Assembly (NCBI RefSeq): GCF_000092125.1
Contig: NC_014212.1
Coordinates: 3,062,279-3,126,278, forward strand
Direction of reading: 5' to 3'
DNA from: Allomeiothermus silvanus DSM 9946
GTDB taxonomy: Bacteria > Deinococcota > Deinococci > Deinococcales > Thermaceae
Length of the DNA: 64,000 nucleotides
Of the stretch, positions 7,638 through 17,462 are shown one piece after another. The notes under the pieces were generated by a model, which was given only the letters and a program-made list of their open reading frames with translations, searched no databases and was not told the origin of the DNA. The position numbers and the translations under genes were made by a program. Numbering within the stretch: position 1 is the stretch's first letter; each line of letters begins with the position of its first letter.

Positions 7638-8783
7638 CCAGACTTGACCGATATACAGCCCTTGGGGTAGAGAAAGATCATGACTCTGCGCCAGGCGCTA
7701 TCTCAGGTCCCGGACCCCCGGGCCCACAACCGGCGGTACCCCCTGTGGGGCCTTCTGGCCCTCATCCTGGTGGCCTTCCTGAGCCGCGTGGACTCCCTGC
7801 GCGGCGTGGAACGCTTTGCCCGCGCCAACCCCCACCTCTTGCCCCACCTGGGCCTGCGCAAGGCCCCAGGCCACACCGCCATCACCCTTCTCCTTCACCG
7901 CCTGGATCCTGAGAAGCTCCAGGCGGCCCTTGGCCAGGTCTTCCCCGAAGCCGACCTTGGGGAGGTCCTGGTGGTGGACGGGAAGCACCTGCGGGGAAGC
8001 GGCAAGGGGAAAAGCCCCCAGGTCAAGCTGGTGGAGGTCCTGGCCCTGCACCTCCATACCACCCTGGCCCAGGCCCGGGCGGAAGGGAGGGAGGAGAAGG
8101 CCTTCCTGGAGCTTCTGGACCGTTTGGAGGCGAGGGAGCTGGAGGGCAAGGTGGTGGTGGGGGACGCGGGGTACCTGTACCCTGAGGTGGCGGCCCGGGT
8201 GCGGAAAAAAGGGGGGACTATCTCTTGGTCCTGAAGGGGAACCAGGAGGAGCTTTTGTCCTGGGCCCTGGAGGTGTTCAAGGGGATGGCGGGAAGGCGTC
8301 TTCCCGGGGAGACGGAGGCGACCTGGAGTGGGGTGCGGGACGGGGAGGTGTGGACCTACCGGGTTTGGGCTTCCCCCTACCTGCCGGAAGAGGTGCGGGC
8401 CTTCCCTGGGGCCAGGCAGGTGGTGCGGCTTTGGCGGGAGGTGAGGCACAAGGGGACGGGGGAGGTGCGGCGGACGGTGAGCTACGCCCTCACCAGCCTG
8501 GGGCCGGAGGTAGCGGACGCAAAGCGGCTGGGGAGCCTGTTGCTTTCCCGATGGGAGGTGGAGAACCGATCGTTTTGGGTGCGGGACGTGTGCTTTGGGG
8601 AGGATGCCTGTCAGGTGCGGGGGGTGGGGGCGTGGGTGCTAGCGGTGCTGCGGGCCTTCCTGGTCTCCATGCTTCACCGAGAGGGGGTGAGGGAGAAGAA
8701 GGCAGCCCTAGAAATCTTCTCCTTCAACCCCCTCTCCGCCCTGCGCTTCCTGGGGCTCTATGCGGCATAGCGGTCAAGTCTGG
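7638..8783 (+). mobile_element. ISAs1-family insertion sequence
   Basis: Perfect 13-bp terminal inverted repeats CCAGACTTGACCG (7638-7650) and CGGTCAAGTCTGG (8771-8783) define a 1146-bp element. The flanks carry the direct repeat TCGCCCG (7631-7637 and 8784-8790), the target duplication. The perfect ends and duplication indicate fairly recent insertion. It encodes one transposase split by a frameshift. Confidence 0.92.
7680..8770 (+). pseudogene. ISAs1-family transposase, frameshifted
   Basis: Two overlapping frames make one ISAs1 transposase. The first (7680 to the stop at 8234) has the N-terminal family domain and the catalytic EVLVVDGKHLRGS and VVVGDAGYLYPE. The second (conserved from about 8215 to 8770) resumes with YLLVLKGNQEELL and RWEVENRSFWVRDV, including the acidic catalytic region. 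The switch to the -1 frame happens at a run of six A and six G at 8205-8216. Either a single-base slip inactivated the enzyme, or the run allows slippage during transcription or translation. ISAs1 transposases are normally one frame, so mutation is the simpler reading. Confidence 0.82.
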
Positions 8784-8803
8784 TCGCCCGCCTGACGGTA
8801 CAC

Positions 8804-8869
8804 ATGCTGTATGGCATAGCGCTTGACATTCTCACAGGAGCCTGGGCTGAGCTGGTGTTTGGGCGGTAG
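8804..8869 (+). CDS. Tiny hydrophobic peptide (21 aa), tentative
   Basis: ATG at 8804 opens a 21-codon frame, MLYGIALDILTGAWAELVFG plus Arg, ending TAG at 8869. Before the IS insertion it lay 8 bp past the stop of the 39-residue membrane peptide. It shares a D-(L/I)-(V/L)-T-G-A core with that peptide (DLVTGA versus DILTGA), as if the two were related. It is too short to call with confidence. Confidence 0.3.
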   Translation: MLYGIALDILTGAWAELVFGR

Positions 8870-8953
8870 CAGAAGTAGCTTTCATAAGCACAAAATTTCA
8901 AGAAACTTCCCCACCCCACAAAACAATTCCAACCTCGAGGCCACACTGGGTTT

Positions 8954-10483
8954 ATGCCCAGGTGGCCCTATCTGCTTTGCTTCCTGTTGATCTGCGGCCT
9001 GGCCCAAGCCCAAAGCCTCTACCTCCATAGCCCGCAAGGCCCCCTGCGGGGTGGGGTTAACGAAGCGCTGGGGGTGGGCTACTTTCTGGGGATTCCCTAT
9101 GCCCAAGCCGAGCGCTGGAAGGCTCCGCTGCCCGCTTCGGGTTGGACTGCGGTGCGGGAGGCAAGGTATTTCGGTAACGCCTGCCCGCAACGGGGGGTCT
9201 TTACCACCCGGCTGGGAGGCTACCTCCCGCCGCAAAGCGAAGACTGCCTCAACCTCAACGTGTGGATGCCGCTTGCGGCCCCGCCTGCGGGCGGCTGGTC
9301 GGTGATGGTGTGGATCCACGGGGGGAGCTTCACCGGAGGGGGGAGTGGGGAGCCCGTCTATGACGGAAGCCGACTGGCAGCGGGCGGAGCGGTGGTGGTG
9401 TCCCTCAACTACCGGCTGGGGCCTTTGGGCTGGCTAACTCTACCCGCTTTGCAGGCCGAAGACCCCCAGGGTTCGGTGGGGAACTACGGGCTGCTGGACC
9501 AGCTCGAGGCCTTGCGCTGGGTACAGAGGAATATCCGGGCCTTCGGCGGGAACCCGCAGAATGTGACGGTATTCGGGCAGTCGGCGGGGGGAATGTCGGT
9601 GTGCGATCTGCTGGCCAGCCCCAAAAGCGGGGGGCTCATCCACAAAGCCATCGTGATGTCCGGAGGTTGCACGTTCGTGCGGAAGCTGGAGGAGGACTTC
9701 ACGTTTGGCGCCGAGTGGGCCCAGGCTATGGGCTGCCCTGGCGCAGATCTGGCTTGTCTGCGCCAGGTGCCGCTCTCCCAGATGTATCCGCCGGAGGGAT
9801 CAGTGCTCGCTAACGTAGTGCAGCGGGTCGAGGCGGGAGGCTTCGAGCGCTCGCCCTGGAAGCCTCATTTGGACGGGGCGGTGCTCGACAAAGTACCGCT
9901 ACAAGCCTTGAAGGAAGGTCGTGCAGCGGGGATTCCCCTGCTGGCAGGGGGAACCCAGCAGGAGTTGTGGGGCGAGTTGCTTTCCGCGCCAGGGGATTGG
10001 ACCAGCTTCGAGGTGCGGGCGGAAAAAGTCCTGGCCGGGAAGGGTAAGGCCGCTCGAGCCCTCTACCAGAGGCTTTACCCGGAACGTCCCCGCGAGGCCT
10101 GGGCGTATTTCCAGACCGAACGAACGCTGCTGTGCCCCAGCCTGGAAGCCGCCCGCGTACAGGGTGAATGGGCGCTCAGCTACGGCTACTTGGTGAGCTA
10201 CCGCTCTTCGGTTTTTCCCGATCTGGGGAGCTTTCACGGGATCGAGTTGCCGCTGTTGTTCGGCACGCAAAACACCTGGCCTGCACAGGCCATCTTCCTC
10301 AGCGCCCAGGCCTACGAAGATTCCTTACCCATCAGCCGCGAGCTACAGCGGCGCTGGCTCGAGTTCGCCCGGGTGGGTGAGCCCGGCTGGCTTCCTTACG
10401 ACTCGGGTAAGCTTCTCGAGATGGGATCCGAGCTGAAAATCACCGACAATCCCTACCAGGAGCGGTGTGGGTTATTTCGCTAA
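8954..10483 (+). CDS. Secreted carboxylesterase, type B
   Basis: Predicted alpha/beta-hydrolase that cleaves carboxylic esters outside the cytoplasm. The 509-residue protein starts with a signal peptide ([16 protein letters not shown]). Type B motifs in order: [11 protein letters not shown], the oxyanion-hole segment [14 protein letters not shown], and [15 protein letters not shown] with the nucleophile Ser near residue 210. A likely catalytic acid lies in GGTQQELWG and a catalytic His in [11 protein letters not shown] near residue 430. Cys pairs in CPQRG/EDC are typical of the family. It is a single gene with a hairpin after it. The substrate is unknown. Confidence 0.9.
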   Translation: MPRWPYLLCFLLICGLAQAQSLYLHSPQGPLRGGVNEALGVGYFLGIPYAQAERWKAPLPASGWTAVREARYFGNACPQRGVFTTRLGGYLPPQSEDCLNLNVWMPLAAPPAGGWSVMVWIHGGSFTGGGSGEPVYDGSRLAAGGAVVVSLNYRLGPLGWLTLPALQAEDPQGSVGNYGLLDQLEALRWVQRNIRAFGGNPQNVTVFGQSAGGMSVCDLLASPKSGGLIHKAIVMSGGCTFVRKLEEDFTFGAEWAQAMGCPGADLACLRQVPLSQMYPPEGSVLANVVQRVEAGGFERSPWKPHLDGAVLDKVPLQALKEGRAAGIPLLAGGTQQELWGELLSAPGDWTSFEVRAEKVLAGKGKAARALYQRLYPERPREAWAYFQTERTLLCPSLEAARVQGEWALSYGYLVSYRSSVFPDLGSFHGIELPLLFGTQNTWPAQAIFLSAQAYEDSLPISRELQRRWLEFARVGEPGWLPYDSGKLLEMGSELKITDNPYQERCGLFR

Positions 10484-10541
10484 GTACCCCACGGGAAGCT
10501 TTCCGTCTTCGCTGACCTTCGGTGGGGCCTCCTCGTAGGGT

Positions 10542-10561
10542 CCCCCGAAAATCAACGGGGG
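10542..10561 (+). terminator. Hairpin after the esterase gene
   Basis: CCCCCG (10542-10546 and G 10547) pairs with CGGGGG (10556-10561) over AAAATCAA. It lies between the esterase stop and the GlcE-like start. No T tract follows, so this is a weak terminator or an mRNA-end stabiliser. Confidence 0.45.
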
Positions 10562-10598
10562 CATACCGCGTTCGGCATTTTGCGTTTAGCATCGAGGT

Positions 10599-11303
<705 letters not shown>

Positions 11304-11349
11304 ACGCCGGGGGCTGGGGGGCTTCTGAAGCGCTCGAAAAGGGGCTTTT

Positions 11350-12228
11350 TCAGGGTAGTGCCACCCGCAGGGCCTGGGGGTGAATCCGCACCTCGTACAG
11401 AGCCTGGGGCTCGAGCAGCTCCCCGTCAGCGTGGGCTGCCACAGGTTGGTTGAAGCGCACCGTGAAGGCGGCCCCGGTGTATTCGTGCACCTTCGGATGG
11501 TGGACGTGCTTGCCGAGGAGCAACCGGGGCAATATCCCCACCACCCCTAACCGGCTGAACTCCCCGGCCACTACCCCCGATAAGAGCCCATCGGTGGGGC
11601 TGGCCGAGGGCGCGATGGGGATACCCCCACCGTAGGCATAGCCGTTCATCAGAGCGGCCAGGAGGGCTTTGCCCTGGAAGAGCAGCTTGCCCTCCGACTC
11701 GAGGGTCAGAGTGGGCAGGGAAAGCTCCTTGAGCACAGCAAAGATAGAGTATAAGTAGCGGGGCATCCCGCGCAAAAAAGTCGGCGCGGCCAGGGCCTTG
11801 CGGGCCACCATGGCATCGAAGCCGATCCCCAAGGAAGCCCCGAAGGGCTGACCGTTGACCTCCCCTAAATCTACCGTGCCGACCAAGCCGGTGAGAGCGA
11901 TCCGCAAGGTTTGCGGCAAAGGCTTTTGGGATAGCCCGAGCATCCGGGCAAAGTCATTGCCCGAGCCGATGGGCACCACCCCCAGCACCTTGTCGGAGTG
12001 GGCCAAGCCACGGATGGTCTCGTGAACGGTGCCATCCCCGCCGACGGCGATGACCCGCTCAGCCGGGGTGGTCTGGGCCAGTAAGGTGGCGTGGCCAGGG
12101 CCTTCGGTCTGGACGACCTGAACTTGGCCGTTGGGGTGAATTGCGGCAAGGGCGCTTTGAATCTGGGGGAGCATCTTACCCACCCGACCCCGGCCCGCCG
12201 CCGGGTTGACGATGACCAGGCTCTGCAT
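11350..12228 (-). CDS. Diacylglycerol kinase-family lipid kinase (YegS/DgkB-like)
   Basis: Predicted soluble kinase that phosphorylates diacylglycerol or a related lipid. The 292-residue product has the DAGK catalytic domain: VIVNPAAGRGR at the N terminus, ERVIAVGGDGTVHETIRGL near residue 78 (the GGDGT nucleotide loop) and GVVPIGSGNDFARML. The C-terminal beta-sandwich ends AHADGELLEPQALYEVRI, as in YegS-like proteins. It is divergent from the GNAT gene. Lipid specificity cannot be deduced. Confidence 0.9.
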   Translation of the reverse strand: MQSLVIVNPAAGRGRVGKMLPQIQSALAAIHPNGQVQVVQTEGPGHATLLAQTTPAERVIAVGGDGTVHETIRGLAHSDKVLGVVPIGSGNDFARMLGLSQKPLPQTLRIALTGLVGTVDLGEVNGQPFGASLGIGFDAMVARKALAAPTFLRGMPRYLYSIFAVLKELSLPTLTLESEGKLLFQGKALLAALMNGYAYGGGIPIAPSASPTDGLLSGVVAGEFSRLGVVGILPRLLLGKHVHHPKVHEYTGAAFTVRFNQPVAAHADGELLEPQALYEVRIHPQALRVALP

Positions 12229-12292
12229 TGCTGGCTATTCTAGCGCGTTTTTCAGCAACCCCCGCAGGAGCGGTCAGGCGCATCTGGGAAAG

Positions 12293-12315
12293 AGGTCGGG
12301 GCTCGAGCCCGACCT
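12293..12315. repeat. Perfect inverted repeat centred on CTCGAG
   Basis: AGGTCGGG (12293-12300) and CCCGACCT (12308-12315) flank GCTCGAG. It lies between the divergent lipid kinase and GNAT genes, where no terminator is needed, so a regulatory or structural role is possible. Confidence 0.55.
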
Positions 12316-12416
12316 GGCAAAATGCCTAAAAAAGCATTATACCGCAGGTGCGGATCTTAACGCTTAGGACATTTCAACCCGACACTGCGCTAAAATGCTT
12401 CCAAAGGAGGCCTGCC

Positions 12417-13310
12417 GTGATCCGTCCGCTGGCCCAAAAAGACCTTCCTCAGCTCGTGGATCTGCTCGCCTGGATGGATCAGGATGCTTCCAGAGGGGTG
12501 ATGGCCCCCGAGTCGCGTAGCCCGGAGGGGCTGTACTGGGAGGTGCTGGCCCTGGGCGGCGAGGCCGACTGGGAGACCCTGGTAATCGAAGAGGACGGCA
12601 GACTCGTGGGATATGCCGCTCTTTACCCCTTCTGGGAAGGCGGAGCCCTAGAAGGGCCGCTGGTGCAAGGCCCGGAGGGAAAGAAGCTGCTCGAGAAGCT
12701 TATCGCCCGGGCCAGGGCGCGAGGCTATCCCACCCTGCACGCCTTCCCCCAAGAGTCCAACCGCTCGTTGCGCTGGATGCTCGAGGAGGCCGGTTTTGCT
12801 GCCCAGCACACCACCTATTTCTTTGCCATCCCCCGCGCCGACCTAACCTATCCGCCGCCTCCGGATGTTCATATCGTCGTAGAAGAACCCCCCGACCCCG
12901 AGACGTACCGCCAGCTCTACCAGGCCTGCGAGGACAACTGGGCCCAGCGCCTCTCTTGGAGCGATGAGGAACTGGTCGAGCACTTCGACGATAACGAGGT
13001 GACCCTGCTGGTGGCCTATCGCTTCGCGGATGGGGCCCTTCACGAAGCGCTGGGGATGGTGGAGCTCGAGCGCGACGACGACTGGGCCGAGATCGCCTAT
13101 ATCGGCGTGATTCCCGAGCAGCGCGGGCAGGGGATTGGCCGGGCTCTCTTGGGCGCCGCCGCCAACCTGGCCTTCGCCGACCCCCACGTCCAGAAGCTGC
13201 GGGTGCGGGCCCATGACCACGAGAAAGCGGCTATGGAGCTATATAAGCAGCTGGGATTCCAGCTCGAGGAAGCGGTCGTCACCTACACCCTGGATTTAGA
13301 CCAAGCCTGA
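12417..13310 (+). CDS. Double-domain GNAT acetyltransferase
   Basis: A 297-residue protein with two GNAT-like halves. The N-terminal half has TLVIEEDGRLVGYAALYPF. The C-terminal half has the full acetyl-CoA site, EIAYIGVIPEQRGQGIGRALL near residue 235, with the Q/R-x-x-G-x-G/A loop. The acceptor is unknown. The GTG at 12417 is chosen because AAAGGAGG (12403-12410) precedes it at ideal spacing; an in-frame upstream ATA-rich stretch is not needed. Its last 28 bp overlap the end of the convergent HDAC-like gene. Confidence 0.85.
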   Translation: MIRPLAQKDLPQLVDLLAWMDQDASRGVMAPESRSPEGLYWEVLALGGEADWETLVIEEDGRLVGYAALYPFWEGGALEGPLVQGPEGKKLLEKLIARARARGYPTLHAFPQESNRSLRWMLEEAGFAAQHTTYFFAIPRADLTYPPPPDVHIVVEEPPDPETYRQLYQACEDNWAQRLSWSDEELVEHFDDNEVTLLVAYRFADGALHEALGMVELERDDDWAEIAYIGVIPEQRGQGIGRALLGAAANLAFADPHVQKLRVRAHDHEKAAMELYKQLGFQLEEAVVTYTLDLDQA

Positions 13311-14182
13311 AGGGCCAGCCGGTAGGTCTGGGCATGGGCCATAACCGTGACCTTGGGATCGCGGTTATATCCTCCGCCCATCACGATCACCAGGGGTATC
13401 CCGGCTTGACGAACCCTGCTAAATACCATCCGGTCGCGCTCGGCCAATCCTTCCAAGCTCAGGCTGAGCCGCCCGAAACGGTCCCCGGCCAGCACGTCCA
13501 CCCCGGCGTTGAAAAACACCAGATCGGGTTTGCAGGCGAAGCCGGTGGAGAGGGCCTGCTCGAGCGCTTCCAGATAAGCCTGGTCTGCGGTTCCGTCGGG
13601 CAACCCCACATCGAGATCGCTTTTCTCCTTGCGCAAGGGGTAGTTGCGCTCTCCGTGCAGGGATAGGGTGAATACGTAAGAGTCATTTTGGAAGAACACC
13701 GCTGTTCCGTTGCCTTGGTGGGCGTCTAAATCTACTACCAATGCCTTTCCCCCAAATCCCTCGGCCCGTAGGTTGGCCAGCGCAACTGCTACATCGTTGA
13801 ATAGACTGTAGCCTTCGGCCCGGTCGGGGTAGGCGTGGTGGGTGCCTCCCGCCAGGTTCATCCCCAAACCGCGCTCGAGGGCATCGCGGCTGGCCATCAA
13901 CGTGCCCCCCGCCGCATGCAGGGCCCGGGTAAGCAGACTCTCGCTCCAAGGGAGTCCCACCCTGAGCGATTCCTGACGAGAAAGTCCCTGGCTACGCAAA
14001 CGTGCGAGATAGTTTGGCTCGTGGGCTAGCGCCAGGGCTTCCCAAGGGAGGGCCGGGGCTGGCCGCACTTGTACCTCACCCCGCAGTACCTCGGCCACCC
14101 CGCCGTACTTGTAGCGGGGGAAGGGGTGGTGGTCGGGCAGCTCGAGGACGTGGTGGGCGGTCGAGTAAGCGGTGAAGGGCAT
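13283..14182 (-). CDS. Histone deacetylase-family hydrolase (AcuC-like)
   Basis: A 299-residue zinc amidohydrolase of the bacterial HDAC/AcuC/acetylpolyamine deacetylase superfamily. Seen: GGTHHAYPDRAEGYSLFND with the catalytic His pair near residue 122, VVDLDAHQGNGTAVFF with the zinc Asp/His, VFFNAGVDVLAGD with the third metal Asp, and GGGY near the C terminus. Substrates in this family range from acetylated acetyl-CoA synthetase to polyamines. The start overlaps nothing upstream; the 3' end overlaps the GNAT gene tail to tail by 28 bp, so the two may interfere by convergent transcription. Confidence 0.9.
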   Translation of the reverse strand: MPFTAYSTAHHVLELPDHHPFPRYKYGGVAEVLRGEVQVRPAPALPWEALALAHEPNYLARLRSQGLSRQESLRVGLPWSESLLTRALHAAGGTLMASRDALERGLGMNLAGGTHHAYPDRAEGYSLFNDVAVALANLRAEGFGGKALVVDLDAHQGNGTAVFFQNDSYVFTLSLHGERNYPLRKEKSDLDVGLPDGTADQAYLEALEQALSTGFACKPDLVFFNAGVDVLAGDRFGRLSLSLEGLAERDRMVFSRVRQAGIPLVIVMGGGYNRDPKVTVMAHAQTYRLALQAWSKSRV

Positions 14183-14273
14183 CTGGATGTATTGTGCCGG
14201 TTTTGCTGAGGGCTTCCGTGGGGAGCGTAACGATTCGAGGCGATCTTCTTTCAGGCGTGAAATAATAGCCGCG

Positions 14274-15089
14274 ATGGAGATCGTTCGTGCGCTACAAGAG
14301 GCCCTGCCGGGGCTTCAAGGCTTTTTCCTGCTGCTCACCCAGCTTGGCTCAGAACAAGCTTACATCGTGCTGCTGGCTTTGTACTTGTGGCTAGTGGATC
14401 CGGTGATGGGCCGCAGGTTAGGGATGCTGGTGGGGTTTTCCTATGCGCTCAACGCGGGGTTCAAGGAATGGTTTGACCAGCCCCGGCCCTACCAGATAGA
14501 CCCCCGCGTCTCCTTCCCCGAGGCCGAAGCCACCGGGACCGGGAACGGCTTCCCCAGCGGCCACGCCCAAACGGCAGCCACTTACTGGTTTTTCGTGGCC
14601 TTACGCCACCGCAGAGGCTGGCTATGGGCGTTGGCGGTAGGGCTGGTAGGGCTCATTGGGCTCTCGAGGATCTACCTGGGCGTCCATTTCCTCTCCGACG
14701 TGCTGGGCGGTCTACTGATCGGGGTAGGGCTGGCCCTGGCAGGGGTCTACTTCCCGGTGCGTGAGTTACCCCCTACTTTCTTGCGGGCCTTCGCCGCGAT
14801 CTTCCTGCTATTCCTAAGCATTGCCGGAGGCAAGGATGTGGGGGTGGCGCTGGGGCTGGTAGCCGGGCTTTTGTTCAGCAACACCAACTTTAGCGCCCCG
14901 CAGTCCTGGCCCAAACGGCTGATCTTCGCGGGGCTGGGATTAGCGCTGGTGTTCGGGGTGTATGTGGGCCTGGGGCTAGGGATGGGCGAACTCCGCAACC
15001 AGGGCTGGGGAGCCTTTATCCGCTACGCCATCGTGGCCTTTTTCGCCGCCGAGCTGTGGCCTGGGCTAGCCCGTCCTCTCTTGCGCTAA
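14274..15089 (+). CDS. Membrane PAP2-family phosphatase
   Basis: A 271-residue integral membrane phosphatase, probably acting on lipid phosphates or undecaprenyl pyrophosphate on the outer face. All three PAP2 motifs are present: K-x6-RP in KEWFDQPRP, PSGHAQT, and SRIYLGVHFLSDVLGG. About seven to eight hydrophobic helices are spread over the length, with extra C-terminal helices beyond the core. ATG 14274 is preferred over an upstream in-frame start because the membrane protein homology begins there. The next GNAT gene starts only 6 bp later, so the two form an operon. Confidence 0.88.
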   Translation: MEIVRALQEALPGLQGFFLLLTQLGSEQAYIVLLALYLWLVDPVMGRRLGMLVGFSYALNAGFKEWFDQPRPYQIDPRVSFPEAEATGTGNGFPSGHAQTAATYWFFVALRHRRGWLWALAVGLVGLIGLSRIYLGVHFLSDVLGGLLIGVGLALAGVYFPVRELPPTFLRAFAAIFLLFLSIAGGKDVGVALGLVAGLLFSNTNFSAPQSWPKRLIFAGLGLALVFGVYVGLGLGMGELRNQGWGAFIRYAIVAFFAAELWPGLARPLLR

Positions 15090-15095
15090 GGGGGT

Positions 15096-15866
15096 ATGGA
15101 CAAAAACTCCTGGCACTACCTGGCCTGGCAAAACGAGTGCCAGGGCTGGCTCGAGCTGGGCCGGCATAACCTTGGGCCTGGGGCCTTTCAGGTAGAGCGG
15201 GTGGGACCTTGGGTGTGTGCTTGGGGGTCAGGATTGGCCGGGCAAGGCCCCCTGGGACATCAGTGGCTACTCTACGAAGACAGTGAGCCTCCCACTGCCC
15301 TGGCAAAGTTGCTCCCCCCGGCCCGCCCCGGGCGAGCCACCCTGCGGCTCCCCCCACTCTCGGACCCGACCCCCTGGCGGGAAGCCCTCAAAGCCGCCGG
15401 GCTCCACCCCCTAGGCTCGGATGTGCTGATGGCCTGCCCGCTGGGAGGGCAAACGGCCCCCGCCCTCCCCTCAGGGTTCCGCATCGGGCCGACCCAGACG
15501 GCCCTCGAGCGGCGAGAGGCGCTCGAGGTGGTGCGCTTGGTATTTGGGGATCCCCCGGGACTTACAGAGTTCTTCAGCCCCAGCGGACTTGTTGAGCAAT
15601 ACGTCCTGCGCGCCTATGGACTGGTTGTTTCGGCGGCTGCGATCTGGCCGTTTTCTCAAGTAGCAGGAATCTACAGTGTGGCCACGCTGCCTAAGTGGCG
15701 CAACCAGGGCCTCGCCCACCTGCTGCTAACGGCCATGCTGGCCGACGCCCAGACCCGCTTCCCGCTGGCCGTCTTGCGTACCTACGACGACCTAGTGCCG
15801 ATGTACGGGCGGCTGGGTTTTCGCAGCGTGGGGCGGAGCGAGCGCTGGAGCTATCGGGGCGATTGA
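15096..15866 (+). CDS. GNAT-family acetyltransferase
   Basis: A 256-residue protein whose C-terminal third is a GNAT domain: AGIYSVATLPKWRNQGLAHLLLTAML with the acetyl-CoA pyrophosphate loop, and PMYGRLGFRSVGR near the end, a typical Y-x-x-x-GF. The N-terminal 130 residues are Trp/Pro-rich and not recognised, probably a degenerate GNAT half. It is translated 6 bp behind the PAP2 gene. The acceptor substrate is unknown. Confidence 0.8.
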   Translation: MDKNSWHYLAWQNECQGWLELGRHNLGPGAFQVERVGPWVCAWGSGLAGQGPLGHQWLLYEDSEPPTALAKLLPPARPGRATLRLPPLSDPTPWREALKAAGLHPLGSDVLMACPLGGQTAPALPSGFRIGPTQTALERREALEVVRLVFGDPPGLTEFFSPSGLVEQYVLRAYGLVVSAAAIWPFSQVAGIYSVATLPKWRNQGLAHLLLTAMLADAQTRFPLAVLRTYDDLVPMYGRLGFRSVGRSERWSYRGD

Positions 15867-16105
15867 GTACCCCCGCGCTAACTTTAGTGTTCGCACTCAA
15901 TACCCCACGGGAAAATCAAGGGGACGGCACTCAATGCACCCCACCCCAAGCGATGCACTATAGGGCGTGTGCCACCTTGGTTCATAGGAGACCTACCTCT
16001 CAGCGACCGCAAGGATATAGCGGAGCTTCGGCAAGCTGCTTAAACAAGCCCCGCGCGTGACCTGCCTGACCTACGCCGAGCCAGGCTGCATGTAGGGTAA
16101 GCCCC

Positions 16106-16810
16106 ATGAACCCCCTGCCCTTCCCCGTCCCCAAAGATTTAGCCGAAGCCGCCCGCATTCAAAAGGAAATGCGCGAGCGGGTCATCGTGGCGGGTGACCC
16201 AGTCCCAGTACGCTACGTGGCTGGCCTCGACGCCTCACACCCGACGCGCTTTTCCCGCCAGCAAGGGCTATCGGTGGCGGTGGCGGTGCTGTGGGACCGG
16301 CAGGAGCAGCGGGTGGTGGAGGTAGCCCAGGCCGTGCTGGATGCCGAAAAGCTCTTCCCTTACGTACCGGGCTTCCTCTCCTTCCGCGAAGCGCCCTCCT
16401 ATCTGGCCGCCGTCGCCAGGCTTTCTCGGCCTCCCGAGCTGTTGCTGGTGGACGGGCAGGGCATCGCCCACCCGCGTGGCCTGGGGATCGCCGCACACCT
16501 AGGAGTCCACCTCGACCTGCCCGCTATCGGGGTGGCCAAGAGCCTGCTCTACGGAAAACCGCAAGGGCAGTTGCCCGCGGAAGCGGGAAGCGCCATCCCC
16601 CTGTTAGACCGCTGGGGTCAACCGATGGGTTACATCTATCGCTCGAGGACGGGCGTCCAGCCGCTCTATGTCTCGCCGGGGCACCGGGTGGGGTTGGTGG
16701 AGAGTCTCGAGTTCGTGCGTTCCCTGCCCACCAAAGTCCGCCTCCCCGAGCCCTTGCGCATCGCCCATATCGAAGCCGGGAAGGCTCGACGGAGAAGCGC
16801 TGAGGGTTAG
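16106..16810 (+). CDS. nfi: Endonuclease V (deoxyinosine 3' endonuclease)
   Basis: DNA repair nuclease that nicks the second phosphodiester 3' of deoxyinosine, the product of adenine deamination, which matters at high temperature. The 234-residue size is usual. Motifs: VAGLDASHP with the first metal Asp near residue 41, the strand-separating wedge PYVPGFLSFREAP, LLVDGQGIAHPRGLGIAAHLG with the metal and base-binding residues, and AIGVAKSLLYG. The 239 bp upstream hold no recognisable gene. It is followed by an unknown membrane-anchored gene. Confidence 0.93.
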   Translation: MNPLPFPVPKDLAEAARIQKEMRERVIVAGDPVPVRYVAGLDASHPTRFSRQQGLSVAVAVLWDRQEQRVVEVAQAVLDAEKLFPYVPGFLSFREAPSYLAAVARLSRPPELLLVDGQGIAHPRGLGIAAHLGVHLDLPAIGVAKSLLYGKPQGQLPAEAGSAIPLLDRWGQPMGYIYRSRTGVQPLYVSPGHRVGLVESLEFVRSLPTKVRLPEPLRIAHIEAGKARRRSAEG

Positions 16811-16987
16811 AAGCCGTATCGAACTTTCTGGGGATTCGTGGCCCGTGGCGAAAAGCTTTTCCGCAAGCTCCAGGCCACAAACCGGCTTTTGACGTGCGAC
16901 GTAGGGCGTTTGACCACTGCTTCACCCTTATCTTCGCAATGTGCTCTAGTCTCAGACGTACCACAGAAAAACGTTCTACATTGGGAT

Positions 16988-17452
16988 ATGGCACGGCAAA
17001 ATTCAAAAGGTCTTTCAGGGCGCGGGATGACTTTCGCCGTGCTGGGGATCGGGCTGATGATGGCCGGTTTCGTCATGGGGCGACTCAGCGCTCCGTCTTT
17101 GCCCCTGCAACAAACTGCATCGCCCCCAGCGCTCTTCGCCCTGCCGGTACAGTCCCCCGGCGACCCGCGCGAGATGATCCCGCTCCCGGGACCGGGCAAC
17201 CAACCCGGACAGCAACCGGGGCAGCAGCCAGGCCAGGGGCAAGAGGAGTGTCCTGTCCTGATCTACCAAGACGGCCAGCTGTATAGCTTTCCCCGACCCG
17301 GCCAGCAGCCTGGACCGGGGTTCGGCCCTGGGCCTGGTTTCCCGGGCGGCGACCCCGAGTTGATCCCGCTTCAGCCGGGTCTGCCCAGCCCCACGTTACC
17401 GACCCCGACCGAGCCTGCCCCAACCCCACCGCCGCAGAACCCCAGCATCTAG
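16988..17452 (+). CDS. Membrane-anchored Pro/Gly/Gln-rich protein
   Basis: A 154-residue protein, not recognised. It has a short basic N terminus, one membrane helix (FAVLGIGLMMAGFVMG), then a long extracytoplasmic tail rich in Pro, Gly and Gln with short repeats of NQPGQQPGQQ type and a small non-repetitive island, EECPVLIYQDGQLYSFPRP. ATG 16988 follows a TACATT box (16977-16982), suggesting a leaderless start. It stops 10 bp before moxR and so probably heads the MoxR/DUF58/vWA operon. Confidence 0.6.
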   Translation: MARQNSKGLSGRGMTFAVLGIGLMMAGFVMGRLSAPSLPLQQTASPPALFALPVQSPGDPREMIPLPGPGNQPGQQPGQQPGQGQEECPVLIYQDGQLYSFPRPGQQPGPGFGPGPGFPGGDPELIPLQPGLPSPTLPTPTEPAPTPPPQNPSI

Positions 17453-17462
17453 AGGTGTCTGT

